From the NCBI GenBank assembly GCA_902616165.1, contig CACMRS010000002.1, positions 1 to 48,260 on the forward strand: DNA of 48,260 nt, given 5' to 3'. This stretch comes from an uncultured Pelagibacteraceae bacterium (lineage in GTDB: Bacteria > Pseudomonadota > Alphaproteobacteria > Pelagibacterales > Pelagibacteraceae). Of this stretch, positions 16,012-29,462 are shown piece by piece. Under the pieces are notes generated by a model, which saw only the letters and a list, made by a program, of their open reading frames with translations, was not told where the DNA came from and ran no database searches. How positions within the stretch are numbered: position 1 is the first letter of the stretch; every line of letters starts with the position of its first letter. Made by a program: the position numbers and the translations under genes.

Positions 16012-17136
16012 TTATGCAATCATTTGTTTATGATTAATTTTTGCACTCAATACGATACCAAATCCAATCATAGTGGCTAACATTGAAGAACCTCCATAGG
16101 ACATGATGGGTAAAGGAGAACCAACTATAGGTAGTAGACCCAAAACCATAGATAAGTTTACTACAATATAAATAAAGATTGCAAAAGCATAACCAAAACA
16201 AAAAAGTCTAGCAAAATTACTTCTCGAGATTGCTCCTATTCTCACAATTCTAAAAATTATTATTGAGTACAGTATCAAAAGGCCAACTGAGCCTATAAAA
16301 CCAAACTCTTCTGAAAATAAAGTAAATATAAAATCTGTATGTTTTTCAGGTAAAAAATCTAAATAACTTTGTGTTCCTTTTAAAAAACCTTTTCCATCAA
16401 GGCCACCTGAACCTATGGCTATTTTTGACTGTATAATTTGATATCCAGCACCCAATGGATCTCTATCTGGATCTAAAAAGGTCAATATTCTAAGTTTTTG
16501 ATATGGTTTAAGAAATGAGATTATAAATGGAAGTGAAATTAAGAAAGTTATAAATGAGTATATAAAATATTTAATTTTAATACCTCCTAACCATAAAATA
16601 ATTAATCCACTTAAAGCAATCAATATAGATGTACCAAGATCAGGTTGAGAAATTACAAAAATTACTGGAATTATTATAATCGATAATACAATTGTTATAC
16701 TGGTAAATGAATTAACATTTTCTATTTTTAATCTATGAAAATATTTTGCAAGACACATTATGATTGCTACTTTCATAAGTTCCGACGGTTGCAGAACAAA
16801 TAAATAAAGATCCATCCATCTTTGTGAACCTGAAGACTTTATTCCAAAAAATGAGACATAGATTAATAAAAGTATTACTATAAGGTAGATTATATAAGAA
16901 AAGTTATGCCAAAATTTTATATTAAAGAAAGCTACAAAAATCATTAAAGGAAAAAAAACTACAAGTTTTATTAAATGATTTTTTGTATGAAAGAGTATTT
17001 CACCTCCATCTGTAGAATACATAACAAAAACACTTAATGCAGAAAGAAGAATAACAGAAATCAATAATATATAGTCTAGGTTTTTTATTTTTTGAAATAA
17101 TGTTATGTCGTTACTCAATCTATCGTGCTGAAACAT
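16012..17136 (-). CDS. rodA: Peptidoglycan glycosyltransferase RodA
   Basis: A 374-aa SEDS-family membrane protein with about ten hydrophobic segments, the normal length for RodA. Family motifs include QPSELMK, SQPDLGTS, LPEKHTDFIF (with the catalytic-region acidic residue) and GSPLPIMSYGGSSML. RodA polymerises lipid II glycan strands for cell elongation together with PBP2. The ATG at 17136 abuts the mrdA stop. It is the last gene of the leuA-mre-mrdA-rodA run, and the dadA-like gene begins 43 bp later in the same direction. Confidence 0.96.
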   Translation of the reverse strand: MFQHDRLSNDITLFQKIKNLDYILLISVILLSALSVFVMYSTDGGEILFHTKNHLIKLVVFFPLMIFVAFFNIKFWHNFSYIIYLIVILLLIYVSFFGIKSSGSQRWMDLYLFVLQPSELMKVAIIMCLAKYFHRLKIENVNSFTSITIVLSIIIIPVIFVISQPDLGTSILIALSGLIILWLGGIKIKYFIYSFITFLISLPFIISFLKPYQKLRILTFLDPDRDPLGAGYQIIQSKIAIGSGGLDGKGFLKGTQSYLDFLPEKHTDFIFTLFSEEFGFIGSVGLLILYSIIIFRIVRIGAISRSNFARLFCFGYAFAIFIYIVVNLSMVLGLLPIVGSPLPIMSYGGSSMLATMIGFGIVLSAKINHKQMIA

Positions 17137-19059
17137 TTAAACAGTAATCCTCTCAAAATTTGATTGTTTATTTCTTAAATCATGTCTGTCGATGATTAAT
17201 TTAAATAATTTTTTTGCAATTGGTGCTGCAGCCTTACTTCCCGAGCCACCATGTTCTACAATTATACTAAGCGCATATCTTGGGTTGATATATGGGCCAT
17301 AAGCAACATACAAAGCATGATCTCTATCTTTGTATGGTATTTGCTCTAATTCTAAATCCAATTCCCTCTCTCTTTTGCTAATTCTTTTTACCTGAGCTGT
17401 TCCTGTTTTTCCTGCAAATTGGTATTTAGGATCATCAATTCTTGATTTATAAGAAGTTCCAAATCTTTCATTAGTTGAAGCGAACATGGCTTCTTGAACA
17501 ATCTTAATATTTTTTTGGTTTTTAAATAACTTTTTGTCTAACAATTGCTCAGAGTCAGTATCAAATAATAACCCGCTTTCCATTGATTGTTTTGCATCTT
17601 CATAAGAAATTGGATTACTATCCACGATTATTTTCGGTTTTACAGCAAATCCACCATTTGCAATTTGTGCAGTCATCATACAAAGTTGTAAAGGGGTTGA
17701 TTGTATATAGCCTTGACCAATACCTGTTATTAAAGTTTCCCCTAATACCCAGCCTTTACCAAGGTTATTTTTTTTCCATTTTGTATTTGGAAATAATCCT
17801 TTTTTTTCATTATCAAAATAATCACCGAGAACTTTTTTACCTAAGCCAAACTTTTCAGCTGTAATGTTTAATCTATCAACACCTAATAACCTAGCAACCT
17901 CATAAAAATATGTATCACATGATTGTTTCATTGCATTTCTCAAACTTACCCAACCATGTCCTTTTTCCTTCCAACAGTGAAATGTTTGTCCATATAACTC
18001 CATTTTTCCTGTGCATTTAACTTTAAACTTTGTATCTATTACTTTATTTTCTAAAGCTGAAAGAGCAACGATTGGTTTTATTGTTGAACCTGGAGAGTAC
18101 AAACCCGAAAGCGTCTTGTTTATTAATGGTTTTAATGGATTATTTCTAATTAATTGCCATTCATCTTGACTTATTCCAAATAAAAATAAATTTGGATTAT
18201 AAGATGGAGATGAATACATTGCTATAATATCTCCAGTATAAATATCCATTACACTTATAGATCCTGCTTTTTCATTTAATAATTCTCCACAAGCTTTTTG
18301 TATTTCTGTATCTACAGTTAAACGTATTTTTGATCCTTGTTCACCTTTTTGATGCTCAAGTTGATTTATTCTTTTACCATAAGCATTAACCTCATATCTT
18401 TGAATAGCATTTGTTCCAATTAAATGATTTTCAAGTCTTTTCTCTAGACCTAGTTTTCCAATTTTCATTCCTGGTACAAATCTTTCTTGGATCGTTTCAT
18501 TTTCTAAAATTTCTTGTTCATTTGGTTGACTTACATATCCAAGTACATGTGTGTAAATATCATTATATGGATAGTTTCTTGAAATTGTCATTACAGGTTT
18601 AACACCCACAAGATCGTACAAATAATTATTAATTTTTACAAATTGACTCCAACTTAAATTTTCAGAAACAATAATACTATCCCACGGTTTTAATTCTGTT
18701 TTTAATTTATTTATTCTTGCAATTCTTTTATCACTTAAATTTAATAAATTTTTCAATCTAACTAATAAATAATTGAAATTCTCAACTTGCTCTGGGATTA
18801 TGTGTAATTGATAAACTTTTAAATTTCCTGCAATTATATTTCCAAAATAATCAACTATATTTCCTCTTGTAGGTGGGAGTTTCCATTCTCTAATTCTATT
18901 CTTGTCTGAAAGAGTAAGATATTTTTTATTTTCGTTTATTTGAAGAGAAAATAAACGGGCAACTATACCTACAAAAACTACTACTTTTGCTGCTCCGATT
19001 ATGAACATCCGTCTATTGATTACATCAGTTTTTCTTATTCCTGAATTAGATTTAATCAT
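17137..19059 (-). CDS. mrdA: Penicillin-binding protein 2 (peptidoglycan transpeptidase)
   Basis: A 640-aa bitopic protein with one N-terminal membrane segment (about residues 18-37), a dimerisation domain (about 60-240) beginning PPTRGNIVDYFG, and a transpeptidase domain (about 260-620). The active-site Ser is in SPGSTIKP (S325, K328). Downstream are MKQSCDTYFYEVA with the SxD-type second motif and FAGKTGTAQ with the KTG motif. It crosslinks lateral-wall peptidoglycan with RodA in the elongasome. The start overlaps mreD by 8 bp. All catalytic motifs are intact. Confidence 0.96.
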   Translation of the reverse strand: MIKSNSGIRKTDVINRRMFIIGAAKVVVFVGIVARLFSLQINENKKYLTLSDKNRIREWKLPPTRGNIVDYFGNIIAGNLKVYQLHIIPEQVENFNYLLVRLKNLLNLSDKRIARINKLKTELKPWDSIIVSENLSWSQFVKINNYLYDLVGVKPVMTISRNYPYNDIYTHVLGYVSQPNEQEILENETIQERFVPGMKIGKLGLEKRLENHLIGTNAIQRYEVNAYGKRINQLEHQKGEQGSKIRLTVDTEIQKACGELLNEKAGSISVMDIYTGDIIAMYSSPSYNPNLFLFGISQDEWQLIRNNPLKPLINKTLSGLYSPGSTIKPIVALSALENKVIDTKFKVKCTGKMELYGQTFHCWKEKGHGWVSLRNAMKQSCDTYFYEVARLLGVDRLNITAEKFGLGKKVLGDYFDNEKKGLFPNTKWKKNNLGKGWVLGETLITGIGQGYIQSTPLQLCMMTAQIANGGFAVKPKIIVDSNPISYEDAKQSMESGLLFDTDSEQLLDKKLFKNQKNIKIVQEAMFASTNERFGTSYKSRIDDPKYQFAGKTGTAQVKRISKRERELDLELEQIPYKDRDHALYVAYGPYINPRYALSIIVEHGGSGSKAAAPIAKKLFKLIIDRHDLRNKQSNFERITV

Positions 19060-19570
19060 TGGTTTGATACGAAATTCTTTCGTTTAAAAAATTAAATAAT
19101 AAAAAAAAAATTGGATAAAATAAAAAAGTAAAACCTGAGTTAATTAAATAATTAGTGTAATCAACTTGAATTAAAAAGATTAAATCCAAAATAATTACCT
19201 GAATTGAATTTATTAATAAAATTGTAAATAATAATGATATCCAGTCCTTCATAAAGTTTGGGGATAATGTAATGTTTCTTATATAAGCTGTTACTGAGCA
19301 AAGAATAAGATAACAAAAACTACTAATTCCTATTGGTATGCCTATTACAACGTCATTAATTATACCTGCAAAAAAAATTGCTAGATAGCCTAATTGATCA
19401 GGATTTCTTAAAGTCCAAAAGAAAATTAATAGATGAACAAAATTAAAAGCAAAATAATCAAGTTTTAAGTAATTAAAATCAAATTCATTAAATACAGAAA
19501 AAAATAACATTATAAATGGCAGATAGGACAAAAATATTTTTAAAAAAGGACTTTTATTAAGTGATGACAT
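19052..19570 (-). CDS. mreD: Rod shape-determining protein MreD
   Basis: A 172-aa inner-membrane protein with five to six hydrophobic segments. Sequence conservation in MreD is low; the call rests on length, topology, the motif GIINDVVIGIPIGISSF that resembles the family GxlxDl..g.plG block, and its position between mreC and mrdA. It links MreC to the rest of the elongation machinery. The ATG at 19570 shares one base with the mreC stop (TAATG). The C-terminal FLNERISYQTND is short and cytoplasmic. Confidence 0.9.
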   Translation of the reverse strand: MSSLNKSPFLKIFLSYLPFIMLFFSVFNEFDFNYLKLDYFAFNFVHLLIFFWTLRNPDQLGYLAIFFAGIINDVVIGIPIGISSFCYLILCSVTAYIRNITLSPNFMKDWISLLFTILLINSIQVIILDLIFLIQVDYTNYLINSGFTFLFYPIFFLLFNFLNERISYQTND

Positions 19571-20418
19571 TATTCTTCTCCACCTATTTTATAAGAAACT
19601 ATTTTTACATAATTGAGTTGTGTAAAATCAGAAAAAAAATTAATTTTTCCTTCTGATATGTTATTAATTTTTCCAATTGGTATACCGGGTTTGAATAAAC
19701 CACCCAGACCTGAGGTGTAAGCAAAAATTTGTTTATTTTTAAAATCTTCTATAAGTTCATTTTGAGTATGTTCAATTTTTCCAAAATCACTCCCTGTCCC
19801 AGAAATTACAACTTGTATATCATCTGGCTCTAGAACAGATGGTATTTTGCTATTAAGATCAGATAATAATAGTGCTCTAGAATTAGTATAATTTACCTCA
19901 ATTATTTGACCAACAAGATAAACTTCATCAATAACAGCCATTCCAATTTTTACATTATCTTTAGTGCCTTTATTTAAAACCACAGATTTTAAATAAGGAC
20001 TGTCTTTGTCAATTATAACTCTAGCAAATATTTCTTGTGTACTTATGCTTTCGTCAACTAACTCTCTAAGCTTTTTGTTTTCAGATGTTAAAAACTCATT
20101 TTGTAATTTAAGTTGTTCAGAGTTTTTTATTTTAATTAATTCTTTCTGATGACTTTCGTATAAATCCATATGTGATTTGAATTTTGAAATTATTTCTTTT
20201 AATTTATTTTCTGGAATTGACGAAATATGAGATGATCTATAAATTACTTCATTAATTCCTAATTTAACAAATTGTATTGCTTTAAAATTAAAATTACTTA
20301 AAACAATTACAAAAATTGATAAAATAATTAGAGTTAATAAAGAAAATTTTTGTTTATCTTTTTTTTTTAAAAAAGCTGATCTAATGGCAATTACAAAATC
20401 ATCTCTGCCAGTAGCCAT
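19570..20418 (-). CDS. mreC: Rod shape-determining protein MreC
   Basis: A 282-aa bitopic protein with an N-terminal membrane segment (about residues 25-44), a coiled-coil stretch (about 75-120, FKSHMDLYESHQKELIK) and a periplasmic beta domain. The block VLNKGTKDNVKIGMAVIDEV followed by VGQIIEVN and LLSDLNSKIPS is the MreC family core. It binds PBP2 and activates RodA-PBP2. The start lies five bases after mreB. Length is normal. Confidence 0.95.
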   Translation of the reverse strand: MATGRDDFVIAIRSAFLKKKDKQKFSLLTLIILSIFVIVLSNFNFKAIQFVKLGINEVIYRSSHISSIPENKLKEIISKFKSHMDLYESHQKELIKIKNSEQLKLQNEFLTSENKKLRELVDESISTQEIFARVIIDKDSPYLKSVVLNKGTKDNVKIGMAVIDEVYLVGQIIEVNYTNSRALLLSDLNSKIPSVLEPDDIQVVISGTGSDFGKIEHTQNELIEDFKNKQIFAYTSGLGGLFKPGIPIGKINNISEGKINFFSDFTQLNYVKIVSYKIGGEE

Positions 20419-20423
20419 TTTTC

Positions 20424-23029
<2,606 letters not shown>

Positions 23030-23050
23030 AACTAAAATTTTAGAAAATCT

Positions 23051-23078
23051 ATAATACAATCTATGAGAGAGATTGCAA
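23051..23078 (-). promoter_or_regulatory. Putative sigma-70 promoter for leuA-mre operon
   Basis: The minus strand reads TTGCAA (23078-23073), 16-bp spacer, TATTAT (23056-23051). It is about 22 bp before the leuA ATG at 23029 and lies in the 101-bp gap after the ABC ATPase gene. Transcript leader would be only about 15 bases. Confidence 0.6.
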
Positions 23079-23130
23079 AATAATTAGTTAAATAATTGCT
23101 TTTAATGGAACATTTTAGGTTTATGAAAAA

Positions 23131-24813
23131 TTATTTATAAATAGACTCTATTTTAGGCATTAACCGTAAAAGTTCTCTTGTGTATTCATGGCCGGGTTTT
23201 AAAAATAAATCCTCAGTTTTTGAAACTTCACATAATTTACCATCTTTTAAAACGCCAATTCTATCGCACATTTGTCTAACAACAGGTAGATCGTGACTTA
23301 TAAACAAAATTGTTAAATTTAACTGTTCTTGAAGATCTTTAAGTAAATTTAATATTTGCGCTTGTATGCTTACATCTAAAGCAGAGGTAGGTTCGTCACA
23401 AACCAAAAGTCTTGGTTGTGTGGCAAGCGCTCTTGCAATTGATATTCTCTGTCTCTGTCCTCCTGAAAATTCATGTGGATATCGATCTGCAGATTTTTGA
23501 GTTAATTCTACAGACTCAAGTAAGTCATAAATATAATTATTTAAATCTATATTTGATATGGATGGTTTGTGAAGTGTGATTGGTTCTGCAATTATATCTT
23601 TTACTTTTAATCTTCCATTTAGTGAAGAATAAGGATCTTGAAATATCATTTGAATTTGTTTTCTAAATTTCATTAATTCGAATCTTTGTTTTATTTTTGT
23701 AATACAAACTTTGTCAAAGAAGATATCTCCAGAAGTAGGCTTAAATAAATTTACAATCATTTTTGCAATTGTAGATTTTCCACTTCCACTTTCTCCCACT
23801 AAGCCAAAAGACTCACCTTCTTTTATGTCAAAAGAAACATCATTAACAGCCATCACAGAATTCTTAGAACTTTCTGTAAAAAAATTATCGTCGAAACTTT
23901 TACTTAAATTTTTTATCTGTACTAAATCTTGATCTATTATTACTTTTTTTGTCCATCTATTTAATATTTTGATATTGTTTTCTTTTTTGTCACTGTTTTC
24001 TTTTTCAACTATTACAAATCTTGAAATTTTTTTGTTAGTTGGTGGAACTGAACTTACTAAGCTTTTAGTATAATTTTCTTGTGGTTTAGTTAATATTTTT
24101 TTGGTATCACCAATCTCAACTAAATTGCCACTTTTCATGACTGCGACTCGGTCAGCAGTTTCAGCTATAACTCCCATGTCATGAGTAATTAAGATTACCG
24201 CAAGGTTTCTTTCTTTTGTTAATTTTTTAATTAGTTCTAAAATCTGAGATTGAATTGATACATCTAATGCTGTTGTTGGTTCATCTGCAATTAACAATTC
24301 TGGTTCGCAACATAATGCTAAAGAAATTACTACTCTCTGTCTCATTCCACCTGAGAATTGGTGAGGATAATTATCAAATCTTGTCTCCGCATCTTTTATA
24401 CCAACCTCTTTTAATAAATTTATAGATTTATTTTTTGCTTCTTCTTTGCTTAATTTAAGATGAGTTTGAATTGTTTCAATTAATTGTTCACCCACTGTAA
24501 GAATTGGGTTAAGTGAAGTTTGAGGATCTTGAAATATCAATCCAATTTTATTTCCCCTGTATTTAACAATGCTTTCAGAATTTTCATGAATGTTAAGATC
24601 ACCTAAAATAACTGATCCACTAGATACCTTACCAGGTTCATCAATTAAATTTATAATTGCATTTCCTACTGTACTTTTTCCTGATCCAGACTCTCCAACT
24701 AATCCTAAAATTTCTCCTTTATTAACCTCAATATTCACATTCTTAGCAGCATAAACTGTTTCTTTTCTCATTTGGTAATCAACACTAAGATTGTTTATTT
24801 TTAAAAATGTCAT
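23131..24813 (-). CDS. Fused two-domain ABC transporter ATPase, dipeptide/oligopeptide type (DppD-DppF-like)
   Basis: About 560 aa from the ATG at 24813, which overlaps the upstream permease stop (ATGA); a longer TTG start at 24849 is less likely. It holds two complete ATPase domains. Each has Walker A GESGSGKST, an ABC signature (FSGGMRQRV in the first, FSGGQRQRI in the second) and Walker B LLIADEPTTALDVS or LLVCDEPTSALDVS. A linker of about 60 residues with charged residues separates them. Fused forms of DppD and DppF are common (YejF/GsiA type). It powers uptake of peptides or related solutes with the two permeases upstream. Confidence 0.93.
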   Translation of the reverse strand: MTFLKINNLSVDYQMRKETVYAAKNVNIEVNKGEILGLVGESGSGKSTVGNAIINLIDEPGKVSSGSVILGDLNIHENSESIVKYRGNKIGLIFQDPQTSLNPILTVGEQLIETIQTHLKLSKEEAKNKSINLLKEVGIKDAETRFDNYPHQFSGGMRQRVVISLALCCEPELLIADEPTTALDVSIQSQILELIKKLTKERNLAVILITHDMGVIAETADRVAVMKSGNLVEIGDTKKILTKPQENYTKSLVSSVPPTNKKISRFVIVEKENSDKKENNIKILNRWTKKVIIDQDLVQIKNLSKSFDDNFFTESSKNSVMAVNDVSFDIKEGESFGLVGESGSGKSTIAKMIVNLFKPTSGDIFFDKVCITKIKQRFELMKFRKQIQMIFQDPYSSLNGRLKVKDIIAEPITLHKPSISNIDLNNYIYDLLESVELTQKSADRYPHEFSGGQRQRISIARALATQPRLLVCDEPTSALDVSIQAQILNLLKDLQEQLNLTILFISHDLPVVRQMCDRIGVLKDGKLCEVSKTEDLFLKPGHEYTRELLRLMPKIESIYK

Positions 24814-25748
24814 TTTTTTAATTTTGGATTTAAAGTATCTCTCATCCAATCCCCTAATAAATTAATTGAAAATGCTAAAATAACTAGGAAAATTGCTGGA
24901 AAAAAAGTTATCCACCATTCTCCTGAAAATAAAAAGTCATTACCAAGTCTTATTAATGTCCCTAAAGATGGTGTAGTTGGAGGTACGCCAACTCCTAAAA
25001 AACTCAAAGTAGACTCAGCTAAAATAGCAAGAGCTAAACCAATAGTTCCAATTACTAACACCGGTCTTAAAATATTTGGTAAAATATGTTTAAACATAAT
25101 AATTATATTAGAAACCCCAATTATTGTTGATGCTGAAACATAGTCTTTATTTTTTTCCACCAAAGTTGCAGCTCTGGAAACTCTAGCAAATTGTGGCCAC
25201 TCTGAAATCCCAATTGCAAAAATTAAAACATAAATTGCCATTTCATCATGCATTTCTCTAGAGATTAATCCTCTTGCTATTCCATCAACCAACAATGCCA
25301 TCAAAATACTTGGTACTGTTAACTGAACATCAGTTAACCTCATTACTATCATTTCATATTTTCCTCCAAAAAATCCCGCTGTTAATCCCAATCCAACTCC
25401 AAGAATTAAGCTAAAAATTATCGCAGAAAAACCTACTATTAAAGAAATCCTACATCCATACAAAATTGTTGATAACATATCTCTTCCTTGTCCATCAGTA
25501 CCTAAAATAAATTTAGCAAGACCATCTTCTGTCCATGAAGGTGGTGTAAATGCATCCATTAATGATAGAGAGGATGGGTCAAAAGGATTGTAAGGTGTTA
25601 CGAGCTCAACAAAAAAAGAACAGAAAAAAATTATAAACAAGATTGTAGATGATACAATCGCAGTAGGCGATTTAATGAAGCTATGATAAATATCATTATC
25701 TTTAATTCTTTCCCAAGTACTTAAAGTTTTGTTATCCACTTGCAGCAT
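24810..25748 (-). CDS. ABC transporter permease, DppC/OppC type
   Basis: A 312-aa inner-membrane permease. There is an N-terminal segment at about 30-50, a periplasmic loop (TPYNPFDPSSLSLMDAFTPP, with GTDGQGRDMLS characteristic of DppC), and the BPD_transp_1 core with five segments. The coupling loop is the ISEWPQFARVSRAATLVEKN region. It forms the channel with the DppB-like permease. The ATG at 25748 lies inside the end of the previous gene (17-bp overlap). Substrate specificity follows the binding protein and is not known. Confidence 0.93.
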   Translation of the reverse strand: MLQVDNKTLSTWERIKDNDIYHSFIKSPTAIVSSTILFIIFFCSFFVELVTPYNPFDPSSLSLMDAFTPPSWTEDGLAKFILGTDGQGRDMLSTILYGCRISLIVGFSAIIFSLILGVGLGLTAGFFGGKYEMIVMRLTDVQLTVPSILMALLVDGIARGLISREMHDEMAIYVLIFAIGISEWPQFARVSRAATLVEKNKDYVSASTIIGVSNIIIMFKHILPNILRPVLVIGTIGLALAILAESTLSFLGVGVPPTTPSLGTLIRLGNDFLFSGEWWITFFPAIFLVILAFSINLLGDWMRDTLNPKLKK

Positions 25749-26715
25749 CTCCTTTAACTCTTATTCTTGGATCAATTAAATAATAAAGAATATCAACTAT
25801 AAAATTTATCATTACGAAAACAAAAGCTATAAAAACTAAATAAGCTGACATGATTGGTATGTCTACGAATTGAACTGCTTGAATAAATAAGAAGCCCATA
25901 CCAGGCCATTGAAAAACAGTTTCGGTAATAATTGAAAATGCAATTAGAGTTCCGATATTTATTCCTGCTATAGTTATTACTGGTATCAATCCATTTTTTA
26001 ATGCATGTTTGTATTTAATACTATTTTCACTAATACCTCGAGCACGCGCAAATTTAATATAATCTGTTTGTAATATTTCCATCATCTCTGCTCGTACAAG
26101 TCTGATGATATAAGTCATTTGGAAAAGACTTAATGTTACTGAAGGAAGTATAATTGCTTTAAGTCCAGAGACTGTTAAAAATCCTGTAGTCCAAAAACCT
26201 AAATCAACAACTTCTCCTCTTCCAAAAGAAGGTAAAATTCCTAAGATTACTGCAAACAAGTATATAAATAATATACCAATTACAAATGTGGGGAGCGAAA
26301 CCCCCAGCAAGGAGACTGCCAAAACAAAATCGCTTAAAAAGCCTTTTCGATTTATGCCGGTATAAACTCCTAATAATGTACCAGTTATAAGAGCAATTAA
26401 TGCAGAAATAACAACAAGTTCAATAGTTGCAGGCAATCTTTCAACTATTAATTCTGAAACAGGTCTTCTTAATTGATATGAGATTCCAAACTCACCCTTT
26501 GAAGCATTAACTATAAATCTTGAAAATTGAACATGAATTGGATCCATCAAACCTAATGTTTCTCTTAATTCTGCTCTTTCCTCATCAGAAGTCTCTTCTC
26601 CAACCATGTTATTAATCGGATCACCAACAAAATTGAATAATGAGAAAGACACAAAGGCGACAACCAACATCACCAAAGCAGATTGAAACAGCCTTTTAAA
26701 AAAATATTTTATCAA
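25732..26715 (-). CDS. ABC transporter permease, DppB/OppB type
   Basis: A 327-aa permease starting MIKYFFKRLFQS, the usual DppB opening, from a TTG codon at 26715-26713; the next Met is 15 codons in, inside the first membrane segment, so the TTG start is preferred. It has six hydrophobic segments with the motif MDPIHVQFSRFI and the coupling loop YIRLVRAEMMEILQTDYIKFARARG. It follows the binding protein gene after a 61-bp gap with a perfect hairpin. No ribosome site is visible, in keeping with the weak start codon. Confidence 0.92.
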   Translation of the reverse strand: MIKYFFKRLFQSALVMLVVAFVSFSLFNFVGDPINNMVGEETSDEERAELRETLGLMDPIHVQFSRFIVNASKGEFGISYQLRRPVSELIVERLPATIELVVISALIALITGTLLGVYTGINRKGFLSDFVLAVSLLGVSLPTFVIGILFIYLFAVILGILPSFGRGEVVDLGFWTTGFLTVSGLKAIILPSVTLSLFQMTYIIRLVRAEMMEILQTDYIKFARARGISENSIKYKHALKNGLIPVITIAGINIGTLIAFSIITETVFQWPGMGFLFIQAVQFVDIPIMSAYLVFIAFVFVMINFIVDILYYLIDPRIRVKGDAASG

Positions 26716-26732
26716 TTTGTGAAGGTTTAAAC

Positions 26733-26766
26733 TTACAAGCCCTTTAAAAATTTAAAGGGCTTGTAA
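26733..26766 (-). terminator. Hairpin between binding-protein gene and permease genes
   Basis: A perfect 16-bp inverted repeat with a 2-base centre (26733-26748, 26751-26766; core CAAGCCCTTTAAA). In the downstream direction it is followed only by GTTTAAACC, without a long T-run, so it may act as a weak terminator or as an mRNA-stabilising 3' end for the binding-protein message. Confidence 0.7.
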
Positions 26767-26776
26767 TAATTTTTAA

Positions 26777-28339
26777 TTAGTTAAAACTAGCAGTTCTGAA
26801 TAACGGCTCGTTATTCGGTCTGATAGGAACATTAACATTGCTTTTAGATGCCCAAGATATTACTTGGTGATGTAAAGGAAGATAAGAAATATCATCTTTT
26901 ACAATTTTCCAAGCTTTTGCAATTGCAGCATTTCTTTTATCTAAATCAACTTCACCTTCCATAACTCTAATTGCAGCATCAACATCAGCATTACTAAAGT
27001 TAACTTTGTTCCAGCTAGCACCAGTTTCATACAGGTAATGGAAAACATAGTGACTATCTAAAGTTGGAACACCCCATCCTAGCATATAGAAATCACCTTG
27101 ATCATCTTTAAGCTCTTTGAAGTGTTTACTTTTAGTTTGAGCAAATAAGTTAACGTTAACTCCAATTTTACCCAACATTCCAACAACTGCAGTACAAATT
27201 GCCTCATCGTTTACATATCTGTCATTAGGACATCTAAGTTCAACGTCAAAACCATTAGGATAACCTGCATCAGCTAAAAGTTTTTTTGCAGCATTAACAT
27301 CGTAAGGTAATCTTTTATCAAGATCATCTGTATATCCATTTACACCTGGGAAAGTTATAATTCCTGCTGGTTCACTTAAACCTCTCATAACTTTTTTCTT
27401 GATCGCTTCAATATCAATTGCTTGATAAAGAGCTTGTCTTACTTCTTTTTTCTTAAATGGATTATCACCTGTATTTCCAGTTCTTAATTTGTCAGCTGCT
27501 TGATCCATACCTAAGAAAATTGTTCTCATTTGAGCTGTACTTTCAACTTTATGACCTGAAGAAGATCCGATTCTTTTTAAGTCTTGGACAGGAGCATCAG
27601 TAACTATATCAATTTCACCAGATAATAAGGCTGCTACTCTTGTAGCTGCATTTTTAATAGGCATTAATTCAATTTGAGTTACTTTTTTGTCCTTCATTTC
27701 ACCCCACCAATGTTTATTTCTTTTAAACACTGTCTTGGTGTTAGGCTCTCTTAAAGTTATTTTAAAAGGACCAGTTCCCATAGCGTTAGTAGCAGAGAAA
27801 GTTTCTTGTCCTGCATCCCAATTTTGTGGTGACATTGCAAAGTTTTTCTCTGACCAAGCTTTAGACATAATAAAAATGTTAGACAATTGGTTTAAAAGAA
27901 TAGGGTTAGGTTTACTTGTAGTTATTTTAACTGAGTAATCTCCAACTGCTTCAACATTAGCAACAGTACTAATGTATTCTTTAAAGTCAGATGTTCTTTG
28001 CTTAGCTCTTAATATACTAAAAACAACATCTGCTGATGTCATTCCAGAACCATCTGAAAACTTAGCATCTTCTCTTAAAGTAAAAATCCAAGTATTTGGA
28101 TCAGTAGCTTTCCATTTTGTTGCTAAAGCAGGCCCTATTTTCATGTCCAAGCCTCTTTGAACTAGAGCTTCGTAAACTTGTCTAGATACTTGAGTAGTTG
28201 GACCCTCATTTTGTGCATGTGGATCTAGTGTTAGGCTGTCTCCTTGCATAGACCATTTGATAGTTTTCGCCCATGCTGAAGAAAATCCGAATACTAGAAC
28301 TAATGACAATAGTATTCTTACTATATTTTTAGTCTTCAT
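26777..28339 (-). CDS. ABC transporter substrate-binding protein, peptide type (SBP_bac_5)
   Basis: About 520 aa from the ATG at 28339, which has an AGAGGA ribosome site five bases upstream; an ATG four codons earlier would place that site inside the gene. The signal peptide is about 24 residues, MKTKNIVRILLSLVLVFG then SSAWA. The mature protein has the family blocks SLDPHAQNE-like (LTLDPHAQNEGPT), WIFTLREDAKFSDGSG and NAMGTGPFKI. Length fits DppA/OppA-like proteins. It delivers peptides, or another solute such as a sugar or polyamine, to the permeases downstream. First gene of the operon. Confidence 0.92.
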   Translation of the reverse strand: MKTKNIVRILLSLVLVFGFSSAWAKTIKWSMQGDSLTLDPHAQNEGPTTQVSRQVYEALVQRGLDMKIGPALATKWKATDPNTWIFTLREDAKFSDGSGMTSADVVFSILRAKQRTSDFKEYISTVANVEAVGDYSVKITTSKPNPILLNQLSNIFIMSKAWSEKNFAMSPQNWDAGQETFSATNAMGTGPFKITLREPNTKTVFKRNKHWWGEMKDKKVTQIELMPIKNAATRVAALLSGEIDIVTDAPVQDLKRIGSSSGHKVESTAQMRTIFLGMDQAADKLRTGNTGDNPFKKKEVRQALYQAIDIEAIKKKVMRGLSEPAGIITFPGVNGYTDDLDKRLPYDVNAAKKLLADAGYPNGFDVELRCPNDRYVNDEAICTAVVGMLGKIGVNVNLFAQTKSKHFKELKDDQGDFYMLGWGVPTLDSHYVFHYLYETGASWNKVNFSNADVDAAIRVMEGEVDLDKRNAAIAKAWKIVKDDISYLPLHHQVISWASKSNVNVPIRPNNEPLFRTASFN

Positions 28340-28421
28340 TATTCCTCTCATTTTTAAAATTTATTTAAAAAAGTATAAGTGAAATAATTGAATTATAGTA
28401 GCAATAATTTACTGATAAAAT

Positions 28422-29462
<1,041 letters not shown>

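Noticed and set aside
28381-28397. TATAAT on the minus strand as a promoter for the peptide-binding protein gene
   Set aside because: The hexamer is good, but no -35 is found at 16-18 bp; in DNA this AT-rich such hexamers are common, so it is not listed as a feature.
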